Positions 1 to 11,689 of a DNA stretch of 64,000 nucleotides are shown piece by piece. The stretch is from Pegoplata infirma (lineage: Eukaryota; Arthropoda; Insecta; Diptera; Anthomyiidae), in contig OY992536.1 of assembly GCA_963921195.1 (NCBI GenBank), positions 286,025,530 through 286,089,529 of the forward strand, read 5' to 3'. The notes under the pieces are model-generated. The model worked only from the letters and a program-made list of their open reading frames with translations, was not told the DNA's origin and did not search any database. Both the position numbers and the translations under genes were made by a program. How positions within the stretch are numbered: the first letter of the stretch is position 1; each line of letters opens with the position of its first letter.

Positions 1-3000
1 AGATAATTAAAAATTTTCTAGAAAAAAATCTATGGATATCGATATTTCGCTAATAGAACCGTTTCTAAAAAAAATAGATATCGATATATCGATAACAAAA
101 AATTTTATATAGAAAATTTCATAGTTATCGATATATCGATAACAGGAAATTTTGAATAGAAAATTATATAGTTATCGATATATTTTCATAAGAAAATTTT
201 ATAGTTATCGATTTATCGATAACATAAAATGTTCTATAGAAAACTCTAAAGTTATCAATGTATCGATAATAGAACATTTTCCATTGTTATATCGTTAATT
301 GAAAATTTTCTATAGAAAATGCTATAGATAACAATATATCGATAACAGGTAATTTTCTATAGAAAATTCTATAGTTATCGATACATCAATAACAAACATT
401 TTTTTACAGAAAATTCTATAGTTATTGAAATATCGATAATTCAAAATTTTCTAAAAAAAATCTATGGATATCGACATTTCGCTAATAGAACAGTTTCTAA
501 AAAAAATAGATATCGATATATCGATAACAAAAAATTTTATATAGAAAATTTCATAGTTATCGATAACAGGAAATTTCGAATTGAAATACTATAGATATCG
601 ATATATTTTCAATAGAAAATTTTATAGTTATCGATTTATCGATAACAAAAAATTTTATATAGAAAACTCTATAGTTATCGATATATCGATAATAAAACAT
701 TTTCTATTGTTATCACTATATCGACAGAACTTTTTTTATAGAAAATTCTATAGTTAACGATATATCGTTAACAGAGAACATTTTCTATAGAAAATTCTAT
801 TGATATCGATATATCGATAACAGAAAATTTTCCATAGAAAATTTTATAGCTATCGATATATTGATAACAGGAAATTTTGAATAAAAAATTCCATAGTTAT
901 CGATATATTGATAACAGAAAATTTTTAATAGAAAATTCTATAGTTATCGATTTATCGATAACAAACAATGTGCTATAGAAAATTCTATAGTTATCGATAT
1001 ATCGATAATAGAACATTTTCTATTGTTATCGATATATCGATAACAGAAAATTTTCTATAGAAAATTCTAAAGTTAACGATATATTCATAACAGAACGTTT
1101 TCTATAGAAAATTCTATTGATAACGATGTATCTACAGAGAATTCTATAGCTATCAATTTTTCGATACCAACAATTTCCTATTGGAAATTCTATAGTTATC
1201 GATAGCGGAGCATTTGCTAAATAAAATTCTAAAGTTATCGATACATAGATAACCAAAAAATTTTCTATAGAAAAATCTATAGCTTTCGATATATCGATAA
1301 CAGAAAATTTTATAGAAAATCCTATGGTTAATGATACGTCGATAACAGAAAATTTTCTCTGCAAAATTCCTTAGTTATCGATATAAAAACACCAGAAAAT
1401 TTTCTATAGAAAATTCTATTGTTATCGAAAACGGATAATTTTCTAATACATCAATAACAGAACAATATTAATAGAAAATTCTATAACGATGTATCGATAA
1501 CAGAATATTTCCTATAGAAAATGCTATAGTTATCGATATATCGATAACAGACAATTTTCTATTGGAAATTCTATAGTTATCGACAGCAGAGAATTTGATA
1601 CAGAAAATTCTAAAGTTGTCGATTTTATAGTTATTGATATTTAGATAACTGAACATTTTTTATATAAAATTCTATAGTTATCGATCTATTAATAAAAGAA
1701 AATTTTCTATCGAAAATTCTGTAGTTGTCGATATATCGATAATAGAACATTTCAAAAAAATTCTATAAATATCCATAACAGAAAATTTTCTATAAAATAT
1801 TCTACAGTTATTGATATATCAATTATAGAACATTTTCTATAAAAAATTCTATAGGTATCGATATATCGATAACAGAATTATTTCTATAGAAAATTTTATA
1901 ATTAGCGTTGTATCGATTACAGAAAATTTTATGTAGAAAATTCTATAGTTATCGATGTATCGATCACAAAAAAATTTCAGTAAAAAATTCTATAGTTATC
2001 GATATATCGAAAATTCTATAACTATCAATGCATCGATAACAGAATATTTTCTATAGAAAATTCTATAGTTATCGATATAAAGTTAACAGATAATTTTCCA
2101 TAAAAAATTTTGTGGTTATCTATTAATCGATAGCAGAAAATTTGCTATAGAGAATGCTATAATAACACTGTAAGTAGGTGAAAATGACACACCGAAACGC
2201 CGAGACACGTCAACCTAATTTTGGGTCGTAGAATCCAGTGGTGTACCCCGTTTTAAAAAGTTAGCTCAAAATCCCGAGATATTTCGATTTTAAATTTGTA
2301 GTAAATTTAAGGCGATTTTTCATTTTATTTGAATGAAAAAACTTAAAAAACTTGTTAAAAACTTGTTATTTGTCAAAATTAATATCTAGAAATAATATAC
2401 GTCCATTTTCAAGTGGACGTGGAACAATATTGCTCTTATTTTGATGAATTTTATATATATTTTTTTTGTATTTATTAAATTTGTACTCTACATTTGCAAA
2501 TTTAAAATCGAAATATCTCGTTATTTTGAGCTAACTTTTTAAAACGGAGTATACCACTGGATTCTATGACCCAAAAATAAGTTGGGGTGTCTCGGCGTTT
2601 TTGTTTGTCATTTCAAAAGTTTAAATTTTACTTACAGTGTAATCGATATATCGATAGCAGACAAATTTTTATGGGAAATTCTGTAGTAGGAAATTTTCTG
2701 TAGAAAATTTGCTGTAGAAAATTCTCTAGTATCAATATATTGATAACAAAAAACATTTGATATAAAATTTTATAACTAACGATATATTGATAACAGAAAA
2801 TTTTTTTATAGAAAATTCTATAGTTATCGAAATAAAGATAATATAGAAAATTTTATATAAATGTATGGATTACTAAATAGTTTTATATAAAATTCAATAG
2901 TTATCAATGTAATGATAAAAAAAGTTCTATAGTAAATTAAAATGTTATCGATGCATCGATAACAGAAAATTTTCTGTAAAAATAATTGTAGTATATATAA

Positions 3001-3372
3001 CAGAAAATTTTCTATAACAGAAAATTTTCTGTAGAAAATTCTATAGTTATTGATATATTGAAAACAAAAACAAATTCTCCAGAAAATTCTATAGTTATCA
3101 ATATAACGAAAAACAAACAATTTTCTATAGAAAACTCTATAATTATCGATATAAAGATAACAGAAAATTTTCTGTTGAAAGTTCTATAGTTATCGATAAC
3201 AAAAAACTTTCTATAGAAAATTCTAAAGAAAATTCTCTAATAAAATTTAAAAGTTATCGATATATCGATAACAAAAAATTTTCTGTAAAAAATTCTATAG
3301 CGAGATATCGATAACAGAAAATTTTCCATAGAAAACTCTATAGTTATCGTTTCTTCGATAACATCAAGTTTT
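1..3372. repeat. 47-bp palindromic AT-rich satellite array
   Basis: Diverged tandem array with a unit of about 47 bp. Each unit has two dyads: one around TATCGATATATCGATA and one around GAAAATTTTCTATAGAAAAT. Units differ by substitutions and small indels, so the array is old. The TATCGATA word equals the DREF-site consensus, and CGATA is the BEAF-32 core known from Drosophila; any binding here is inference. The array is split at 2166-2639 by a TIR element. Short open frames inside it (for example 1026-1364 minus) are repeat artefacts with repetitive RKFSVID-like translations. Confidence 0.9.
2166..2639. mobile_element. 474-bp TIR element (MITE) with TAA flanks
   Basis: The ends read CACTGTAAGT and its exact inverse. 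Imperfect inverted repeats continue inward for well over 100 bp (AAATCGAAATATCTCG on one arm, its complement on the other), so the element can fold back. TAA stands on both sides (2163-2165 and 2640-2642) and fits a 3-bp target duplication. It carries no coding capacity and sits inside the satellite, so it arrived after the array formed. CACTG-type ends with 3-bp duplications suggest CACTA-like or PIF/Harbinger-like mobilisation; I cannot choose between them. Confidence 0.8.
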
Positions 3373-5049
3373 TTAAAAATTTAATTTTTAAATTTCATCA
3401 ATTTAAATCCCATCACTTGGAATACCATCCTTTTAAGAAAAATAAGAATTATAATATGAGGAAGAAGAAAAGAAATAAACGCAAATTTAACACAGCAGGA
3501 TGTAAAAATTTCAAAATCTGACCGCGTTTATTTCTTTTTTCAGTTTTTTTTTTTTGAGTTGCGTGATATAGTGTGATAGTCATGCGCCTGCTGTTAATCT
3601 CACTATGTTCTGTTTTTCTTTCCAATTTTTCGGGTGAGATCTTTCCTCTACCACCACCAGCACTGCCAAAACAACAACAATATCTTGAATCCTAAACACT
3701 TATATCACTCCAGTTGTTGTTATTCTTTTAAATATATGTCTGTCCGTCCGTCTGGCTGGTTGGCTGATTGTAGAGTGTTTTTTGTATGTATAAGTATAGT
3801 GTATCCTTTGATGTTTGATGTCATGTGGTGGTATCACTTGCAAATGTTTGTGTGGTTCTCTTTTTTATTTTTTCAAAAAAGATTTAGAGTTCATTTTCTT
3901 TAATAAAAACAAAATCTATACATGATTGCGCTTTGATACGATAAAAAATTGAAGCGATAATGGATTTGAAGCAAATGAGCTTTTTAGTTAAGTCTGAAAT
4001 GCAACAAGTAATTTTTATATTTAAAAAAAAAAAAATATTTAAATTTACAACAAATTTTTTGTTAAAGTATAGATGAGCGACCATGTAGTGTAGTGTAAAA
4101 TTTCGTTTTAATGCCAAGGATGTTAAGATTTGCATGCATACAATATACGACGTTGCAACATTATTACTTGCTGTTATTTGCAAAATGAATAAGTTATTCA
4201 GTTAGTTTACTCTGGGTCATTGAAAAAATATTAAAGAATAATTACTGATTGTTAATAAAATCTTGTAATTATAAGATGTCTAATCATTTAAACAGCAGTT
4301 AGTGGATTGCATGAAAGAATTAAGTGTTGTAAAGAAGGACAGCAAATTAATTTATTATTTGTTAATGAAAAATTTCCCAGTAGCGGTGTTCTATAACTCT
4401 CGAATCGAAAGATTTATCACATGGAACATGAAAAACGAAACAAAAACATCTTGAATCGGCACAAACCCAGACTTTTCGCATTCGACTGTTTCTGTAATTT
4501 TGTGATGCGGAAACTTTCTGTCAATTATGATTTTTTTTTAAATTATTGGAAAGATGCGAGAAAAACTGTTTCTGTAAACCAATTGATCGAAAACTTTTGA
4601 AGTTGAAGTGTCAAAATCACTCACATTTAAAAATGGTGCGATATTTAGTAAATTAAACAACTTTTGAGTTATATAAAATAAAAAACAATAATTTTTTCAA
4701 GAAAATACCATCAACTAATATTATTAATGACATACTACACATTATTTTCATTTAGTTAATTTATTATATTATTTTTGTATACCAATGTTATGAGTGCTGT
4801 TTAAAAAAAACGGAAAGTGTGTTTTTTTTTGATGTGATTTTTATTATTTTTTCGCCTTATTTACCTTTTTGACAGCTGATTTGGAATATTCCAATAAAAA
4901 TGCTGTCGTTTTCGCATTGATATACAGAAACAACTTTTTTTCCAGAATCGAGAAACGATGGAATTTTTTGTTTCATACTTTTCGATGCGAAAACTTTTCG
5001 CATAAATTACAGAACACACCCACAGATTTAAAATATAACCTTTGGTTGT
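3373..5049. other. No recognisable gene (spacer or intron)
   Basis: AT-rich sequence with short poly-A and poly-T runs. Open frames (3634-3903 plus, 3884-4183 minus, 4869-5054 plus) have low-complexity translations and no domain. A weak inverted similarity links about 4480-4520 (TCTGTAATTTTGTGATGCGG) with 4985-5015, possibly a decayed TIR element, but the match is too poor to call. Confidence 0.6.
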
Positions 5050-5937
5050 TTTAGTACATTTTGTGCTAAAAAAAGTACCAAAAATGGAACGAAAAATTAC
5101 CTTCTTTATAATCCTTTTACCCCGTGCTAGTGAGACTTTAGTAGCACACTAAATTGTAAAAACTCTGTAACTAAACTTTTGCGTGCAAAATTTTCAAATT
5201 TCATTTTATATGTAAGACTAGCACGCCCGCCGGAACTTCGTTACCGGTTATGTTAAATACCGGATAATAAAAGGATCTGGATTACCCTACCGATTTAAAA
5301 AAAATCCCCTACGTAGTCTTTGTTTTATTTACTTGTGGACGTTTAAGTCATTCATAAAAAAAAATATTTCAATGAATAATTTAAACAATAAAAAATATGG
5401 ATTAAAAAAAGTTAAACACGAAAAGTTTGAGTAAAAAATATCATTCCATATTGTTCCCTGCTCTATTCCATTTCGTTCCCCGTTGCACTCCAATTCATTT
5501 CCAATTCCATCTCATTCTTCTAAGGTCATTATTATAGAAACAAAAAAGTACCAAAAGTACACTTTATTACCCCCATTAGAAACGGAATTTCCAATAAGTA
5601 CCACTTCCAGAATTTTTTTTTCTTCACCGAAGGATCGTATAATCCATACTTCAATTATTTAGGGTCATTGTTTCAGCAAATATTAAAAGTACAAAAAGTT
5701 TACTTTTTATTCCCGTTAAGAAACGACATTCCCAAAAAGTACTTTTCCCAGTCATTTTTTTCAACGAAGGATTTTACATTCCAAATTTAAAGTTTCTGTG
5801 ACCATTATATCAGGAAATAAATAATTACACTTTTTCACCCCATTTAACACCTTTATTTTCCGAGAGGCAAACCTTTTCAAATTTCAAGTTTCTATGATTA
5901 TTATTTCAGGAAATAAAACAGTACCAAAAAGGTTACT
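5050..5937. repeat. Degenerate long-period repeat with GTAC/AAAAAGTAC boxes
   Basis: Blocks of roughly 110-130 bp recur with a loose order: AAAAGTACC, ACTTTTTATTCCC, an AAACG-CATTCC box, AAAAAGTAC, then a CGAAGGA box. Examples start near 5530, 5650 and 5780. A run of diverged ATTCCATTTC words lies at about 5445-5520. No coding capacity is visible. Its GTACTTTTTAT box is nearly the unit of the 16-bp satellite that follows, so this block looks like its source. Confidence 0.6.
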
Positions 5938-7258
5938 TTCGGTACTTCAAACAAAAGGAACTTTTTATTGAAGGTACTTTTTATAAAAGATACTTTTTAT
6001 AAAAGGTATTTTTTATACTTTTTATAAAAGGTATTTTTTATAAAAGTTACTTTTTATAAAATGTACTTTTTATAAAAGGTACTTTTTATAAAAGGTACTT
6101 TTTTTAAAAGATACTTTTTAGAAAAGGTACTTTTTATAAAAGGTACTTTTTATAAAAGGTACTTTTTATAAAAGGTACTTTTTATAAAAGGTACTTTTTA
6201 TAAAAGGTACTTTTTATAAAAGGTACTTTTTATAAAAGGTACTTTTTATAAAAGGTACTTTTTATAAAAGGTACTTTTTATAAAAGTTATTTTTTATAGA
6301 AGGTACTTTTTATAAAAGTTACATTTTATAAAAGGCACTTTTTATAAAAGGTACTTTTTATAAAAGGTACTTTTTATAGAAGGTACATTTTATAAAAGGT
6401 ACTTTTTATAAAAGGTACTTTTTATAAACGGTACTTTTTATAAAAGGTACTTTTTATAAAAGGTACTTTTTATAAAAGGTACTTTTTATAAAAGGTACTT
6501 TTTATAAAAGGTACTTTTTATAAAAGGTACTTTTTATAAAAGGTACTTTTTATAAAAGGTACTTTTTATAAAAGGTACTTTTTATAAAAGGTACTTTTTA
6601 TAAAAGGTACTTTTTCTAAAAGGTACTTTTTATAAAAGGTACTTTTTCTAAAAGGTACTTTTTCTAAAAGGTAGTTTTAATAAAAGGTACTTTTTATAAA
6701 AGGTACTTTTTATAAAAGGTACTTTTTATAAAAGGTACTTTTTATAAAAGGTATTTTTTATAAAAGGTACTTTTTATGAAACGTACTCTTTATAAAAGGT
6801 CCTTTTTTTAAAACGTACTTTTTATAAAAGGTATTTTTATAAAAGGTATTTTTATAAAAGGTATTTTTTATAAAAGGTACTTTTTTTAAAAGCTACTTTT
6901 TATAAAACGTACTTTTTATAAAAGGCAATTTTTATATACGGTACTTTTTTTAAAACGTACTTTTCATAAAACGTACTTTTTATAAAATGTACTTTTTATA
7001 AAAGGCACTTTTTATAAAAGATACTTTTTTAAAAGGTACTTTTTATAAAGGGTACTTTTTATAAAAGGTACTTTTTATATAAGGTATTTTTATAAAAGGT
7101 ATTTATATAAAAGGTATTTTTTATAAAAGGTACTTTTTATAAAAGCTACTTTTTATAAAACGTACTTTTTATAAAAGGTACTTTTTATAAAAGGTACTTT
7201 TTTTAAAACGTACTTTTTATAAAAGGTACTTTTTATTAAAGGTAATTTTAATAAAAGG
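5938..7258. repeat. 16-bp satellite, unit GTACTTTTTATAAAAG
   Basis: About 1.3 kb of head-to-tail copies of a 16-bp unit, roughly 80 copies. The centre (about 6130-6290 and 6430-6610) is nearly identical unit to unit, while both flanks are diverged (GATAC, CGTAC and GGCAC variants and TATT substitutions). That gradient fits unequal exchange or slippage homogenising the middle. The unit is close to palindromic around GTAC and around TTTTTATAAAA. There are no spacers between units, so it is not a CRISPR array. Confidence 0.95.
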
Positions 7259-7260
7259 CA

Positions 7261-7282
7261 AGCTCAAGAATATTCTTGAGCT
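7261..7282. repeat. Perfect 22-bp palindrome
   Basis: Two 11-bp arms, AGCTCAAGAAT and its exact complement, meet without a loop between the 16-bp satellite and the next MITE. The centre AGAATATTCT resembles paired heat-shock-factor boxes (GAA..TTC), but a lone palindrome in AT-rich repeat DNA is weak evidence for regulation. Confidence 0.6.
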
Positions 7283-7304
7283 ATTATTAAGACATGCGCC
7301 CCTA

Positions 7305-8097
7305 CACTCAAAATATTTTGTAGGCAAAAACAAATGAAAAACACATTTAAAACCAGTGAATAAACAATTGAAAACCATCCCAGTAATTATTCATTTATTT
7401 TAACAAACACCAACATTTATTTTTTACTGTTGACAAAATTTTCTGAAATAAATAACATTAAACAAAAAAAATTACGTTTTTTCACTCTTTTTTACCAACA
7501 AATTCGAAAAAAATAACCTACGAAAACATTAAAAATTAATGATTTTTGTGTTATTTTTACCAACAAATTCAAAAAAATTACCTACGAAAACATTAAAAAT
7601 TAATGATGTCTTAGGTTATTTTTACAATTTTAGTATTGAATTTTATTAAAAAAATTGTTAATAAAATTTTTGGGGAATCGATCCCGCAATCAACTACATT
7701 CTGGCCAGACACTCTACCCATCGTGTTAAAGTCACTTGATACAAGCATGTTTTTATATTTTTGTTTATTTTTTTTTTGGAATTTTTTGTCTACAAAAAAA
7801 TTAACCCACACAAGTGGATAAAAACTAATCACTTTTCTTTAAAAAAAATAACGTAGACAAATCATTAAAAATTAAAGAAGAATCACTTATTTTAACTTAC
7901 AGAACAAAAATAAATGACTTTAAAAATTGAATGCTGATGAAAGTCTTTATTTTTTATGTCGTTATTTTTGAAACAAAGAACAGAAGGAGTTATTTAAAAA
8001 AAATAAACATTGAACAGATGTTTTTTCTTTTAAAAACGACACAACGTAAAACTTTTTAAATAAACTACAAACAGTTAATGACATAATTGTTTGGGTG
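7305..8097. mobile_element. 793-bp MITE 'A', copy 1, TA flanks
   Basis: Begins CACTCAAAATATTTTG and ends with the inverted form ATTGTTTGGGTG; TA lies on both sides (7303-7304, 8098-8099). The interior is AT-rich and non-coding. Three direct segments recur: ACCAACAAATTC, AAAAAAATAACCTACG and AACATTAAAAATTAATGA. A better conserved stretch near 7670-7760 (GGGGAATCGATCCCGC, then CTACCCATCGTG) is shared with copies 2 and 3. TA duplication points to Tc1/mariner-type mobilisation, but no transposase is present. It is the most complete of three copies in the window. Confidence 0.85.
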
Positions 8098-8166
8098 TAG
8101 CTGTGAGAAGATAGCACGGGTCTCTCTAGGCAGTAGTCTCATAGTTGAACTACAGACGTATGAACA

Positions 8167-8246
8167 ATCAAACTATTCGGTATGAACCGAATACCGAATA
8201 GTAAATATTCGGCAAATTGCCGAATAAACTATTCGCGACATCCCTA
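8167..8246. mobile_element. Remnant end of a hAT-type element, CCGAATA words
   Basis: The right edge reads as TAGGGATGTCGCGAATAG on the minus strand, a YARNG-type hAT terminus. Internal to it are inverted CCGAATA/TATTCGG words (about six). No partner terminus was found to the left, so this is one end only. The word-array layout matches the fuller hAT-type elements at 34443 and 40487. Confidence 0.5.
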
Positions 8247-9574
8247 GTCACAAACCAAAAAGCCTTTTGTCGATGCCCTGCTGATTTCTTTCTAAAGAAA
8301 TCCATCAAACAGTCAACACAAATTGACAGTTTTTGAAAATGAAACATCAAATTAAATCTCTCCAGCATCAATTCCTAAAATCAATGCATACACTTAAAAC
8401 AACAAAGCAATAAGGGTGAGGGACTCATAAAACCAAAAGTACTATGAAATACAAAAACTAAAAAAATTGTAATAAAATTAATGAAAAAATGATGGTGGTC
8501 AGACAAATTAACGACCTGTATAATGAACACTTCAAAAATCAAAAATATACACTCACAGAACAACTAAAAATTCCAGGACATATTGATGATGATGATTTTG
8601 ATGTGTAAAAGTCAATCATTACATGGGTGACCCTTAAAAACAAAAGACATCGATCGAAGAGATTAAAATTGCAGGCGATAACTTCATTTAAATGGGAAAA
8701 ATCTACCAACATTGAAGAAAAACATTTAGCAATTCTATGAAAACATTTTAAAAAAATAAGTAAAAGACGACGCACTAATGTCTGGCAGGGGTTAAAGAGA
8801 GTATAAGAGTTTTTTTTTTGAGTTTTTGAAAAACCTTAATCCGTTACCGCCTCTTAAAATGCAACAAACGCATCGTTAAAAATTTTCAATTCTAAATTTC
8901 AATTTAAACAATTAAGGTACCTGCTATAACGTGAAAATCTCTTATGGACAGACAGAAGACTTTGTCTTTTAGTAACATTTAGATTACAACGATATCTTCC
9001 CATCAAATGTTTTATTTCTTTGTTTTGTTTAAGAAATACAAATTAAATTGATTTTTTAGAAAACCTTTTTTTTTTTATTTTATAATTTAGATTTTCATTT
9101 TTTTTTTTTTTGTTTTTGGAAAAAGGGACATTCTTGGTCGATCAGTAATAACGTTTGACTTTATAATGGTTAAGATACTTTGCTAGATAATTCTATACTA
9201 GTATATGGGTCTTTTGTTTTCTTTGTGTTCAAGGCATTTCTATTTATTGTGTGTTTGACTGGGAAGAGATAGAACATGATTGAAAATCTGGAAAATCAGG
9301 TTAATAGCATTTTTTGTTAAGGTGACAGCCTTACACAACAATGTACACATAAACAGTGGGACAAGAGTAAGATTTATTGGATGGAACTGTTTTTTTTTTG
9401 TGTTTTTTATTAGGATTATGTCAAAATTATTTGCGTTTCACACACTCCAAAAAAATGAACTAAAAAATAGAAAATTTAACTAAATTTTGAGAAAAAATGG
9501 CAATTATTTACCGCCAAAGATTTTTTTCATTTCTTTTAGATCACATTTTTCTAAAAAATAAAAAACAACAATTT
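8247..9574. other. Mostly unassigned; possible decayed coding trace at 8440-8640
   Basis: Reading the plus strand at about 8440-8610 gives a protein-like stretch (RQINDLYNEHFKNQKYTL, later a run of four Asp) that is then stopped. Further plus-frame segments to about 8790 are lysine-rich and interrupted. It may be a dead transposon gene next to the hAT-type end at 8246; no family is recognised. From 8800 to 9574 only AT-rich sequence with poly-T runs is visible. Confidence 0.3.
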
Positions 9575-9991
9575 TAGCTTACGCAAAAAATAATCGAATC
9601 ACTCACGCAATTTTTTTTTACTCACGCTCACTCACATTCACGTGAGTAATAAAAAACTTACTCACGCTCACGCGTGACTCACGCCAGATTCAATCACGCT
9701 CACGCTTGAGTCACGCAAAATCTACTCACGCAATGCAATTTTCTTACCAAAAAGAAAAAAAAATGCAAAATTTTTTTTTTACAAAAAATTAAAAAAAAAA
9801 TTGGGCAAATCAAAAAATCTAATCACGCAAACTCACGCAAAAAATAAATGACTAACTCACTAATCACTCACACAAATTTTTTTCAACTCACACTCACTCA
9901 CAATCACGTGATTTAAATGAAAATCACTCACGCGTTATTCACGCGTGATTCACGTGAATCACGCAAATCACGTGACCAGCGCCCATCTCTA
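9575..9991 (-). mobile_element. hAT-type element 'CACTCACG', truncated copy 1
   Basis: Dense CACTCACG, CACGTGA and CACGCGTGA words in both orientations. The right end reads as TAGAGATGGGCGCTGGTCACG on the minus strand, matching the ends of the complete copy at 40487-41075. The matching left terminus is missing. Directly after 9991 MITE 'A' copy 2 resumes without its own first bases, so this element either inserted there or took its end with it. Confidence 0.7.
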
Positions 9992-11106
9992 TTTTGAAGG
10001 CAAAAACAAATGAAAACACACTTAAAACCAGTGAATTAACAATTGAAAACCATCCCAGTAATTATTCATTTGTTTTAACAAACATCAACATTTATTTTTT
10101 TCTGTTGACAAAATTTTCTAAAATAAATAACATTAAACATTAAAAAATTACGTTTTTTTTGTTCTTTTTTACCAACAAATTCGAAAAAAATAACCTACGA
10201 AAATATTAAAAATTAATGATTGTTCTGTTATTTTTACCAACAAATTCCAAAAAAATAACCTACGAAAACATTAAAAATTAATGATTTCGTAGAATATTTT
10301 TTACAATTTTCTATTGAAATATTTTTTTTTAAATTTTTACTAAAATTTTGGGGAATCGATCCCGCAATTAACTACATTCTGGCCACACACTCTACCCATC
10401 GTGCCAAAGTCACTTGATAAAAACATGTTTTTATATTTCTATAAATAATTTTTTGAACTTTTTTTTACGAAAAAATAACCTACTTGTGTAGGTAAAAACT
10501 AAAGAAAGTATGAAGTGAGGTTGAGATTGCTAGAAATAGAATTGTAGTGTTGAAAACTGTCAAAATTTATTCTGTAGAAACTATAAATATTCACATATAT
10601 AAAAAACAGTTTTCATTAACAAGACAAACCGACATTTAAAATCCTACTGATGATAACACTAACTGGGGTGTTTGAAACCGGTATGGAAAATACCAGAAAT
10701 GTCTATAATTTTTATAAATTCAATTTTTCTTCTGCATTTTTTCAACTTGAACCCTTATAACAAATATAATTAGAGCCCGTGCTCGATCTTTACTTACAGA
10801 AAAAATAAAAAAAAAACTAATGATATTTCCTTAAAAAGTGCCAACAATTTAAAAAAAAATAACTTACACAAATCATTAAAAATTTTAAGAATAATCAGTA
10901 GTTTTTACTTACAGAACCAAAATAAATGACTTTAAAAATTAAATGTTAATGAAAGTCTTTATTTTTTAGTGAGTTATTTTTGAAACAAAGGGCAGAAGAA
11001 GTCATTAATAAAAACTGAACATCAAACAAATGTTTTTTGTTTTAAAACTAAAACGTAAAACTTTTTAAATAAACTACAAACAGTTAATGACATAATTTTT
11101 TGAAAT
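9992..11106. mobile_element. MITE 'A', copy 2, split and truncated
   Basis: Nearly colinear with copy 1 from TTTTGAAGGCAAAAAC to GTTAATGACATAATTT. The left terminus is lost to the hAT-type element ending at 9991, and the right terminus is replaced by a Helentron-type fragment from about 11106. An insertion of hammerhead-bearing repeat B lies at about 10500-10835 with AAACT on both sides. Non-coding. Confidence 0.8.
10500..10835 (+). mobile_element. Repeat B with hammerhead-like core, copy 1
   Basis: Starts AAAGAAAGTATGAAGTGAGG and is shared with 16790-16912, 49243-49650 (minus) and 56798-57050. It carries, in order: a GACATTT box, CTGATGA (10647-10653), AACAC/GTGTT arms, GAAA (10674-10677), a GGTAT...ATACC hairpin, and GTC (10701-10703). 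That is the order of hammerhead ribozyme parts. Penelope-like retroelements are known to carry hammerheads in their terminal repeats, so this may be such a repeat without its gene. The position next to the core is T facing T rather than the usual G-C, so activity is uncertain. Confidence 0.6.
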
Positions 11107-11389
11107 CCGCAAAAATTTTTTTTTTTTTAAAAAAAATTCCGCGAAAATTGTTTTTTTTTTTTTTTTAAATAAGTTTGTACTTGTTTAAATACCATTTGGT
11201 GATTAATTCTGTTCACATGCAAAAAACCAGAAGCCGACTTAAAGCATTTTGTATTTTTAGGTTATGTTGAATGTACCAACATTTTCGAGGTGTCCTTACA
11301 TTTTCCCACATAACTTTTGAACTGATGAACCGATTTCGCTTAAATGAAATACCAAACTATTTAGGACAACAACAAGTAAATATGGTAAA
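11106..11389 (-). mobile_element. Helentron-type (mini-me/DINE-like) fragment H1
   Basis: Matches the middle of the minus-strand copy at 60086-60643: the CCGCGAAAA poly-A segment, GTTTGTACTTGTTTAA, then GGTTATGTTGAATGTACCAAC and AACTTTTGAACTGATGAACC. The (GTCY)n tract and the TATACCCTCCAC end are missing; the copy stops where a hAT-type element begins at 11390. Non-coding. Confidence 0.65.
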
Positions 11390-11689
11390 TAGGGATTAGA
11401 TTTTCATGCACTAAAAAATCGAAAATATGCGCTAAAAAATTCAAAATATTCTCTAAAAACCCTTAAAATATGCACCAAAAAATAAAATGGGTACAATAAA
11501 AATCTTGTTTTCACAGGAAAAACTTCTTAAAAAGCAAAAATTTCGCCGGGTTTAAATAGTAGCATTTAAAACTGTATTTTAAAGCAAGATTTTTTTAGAA
11601 ATTAAGAAAATCTAAAAAAAAATTAAAAAGAAAAAAAATAATTTTTTTTATTTTCAAAATAAATTTTTAAAATTTAAAAATCTCTTTGG

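Noticed and set aside
1026..3120. Minus-strand open frames in the satellite (1026-1364, 1468-1656, 2824-3120)
   Set aside because: Translations are the satellite unit repeated (RKFSVID and NYRIFYRK patterns), with no independent coding signal.
3634..3903. 89-codon plus-strand frame
   Set aside because: Low-complexity His/Asn start and hydrophobic remainder; no domain, no splice or start context.
4400..5020. Possible TIR element around TCTGTAATTT and GCGAAAA boxes
   Set aside because: Arms match only in short patches and no termini or duplication are visible.
5938..7258. CRISPR-like array
   Set aside because: Units are contiguous 16-bp repeats with no spacers, in a eukaryotic repeat context.
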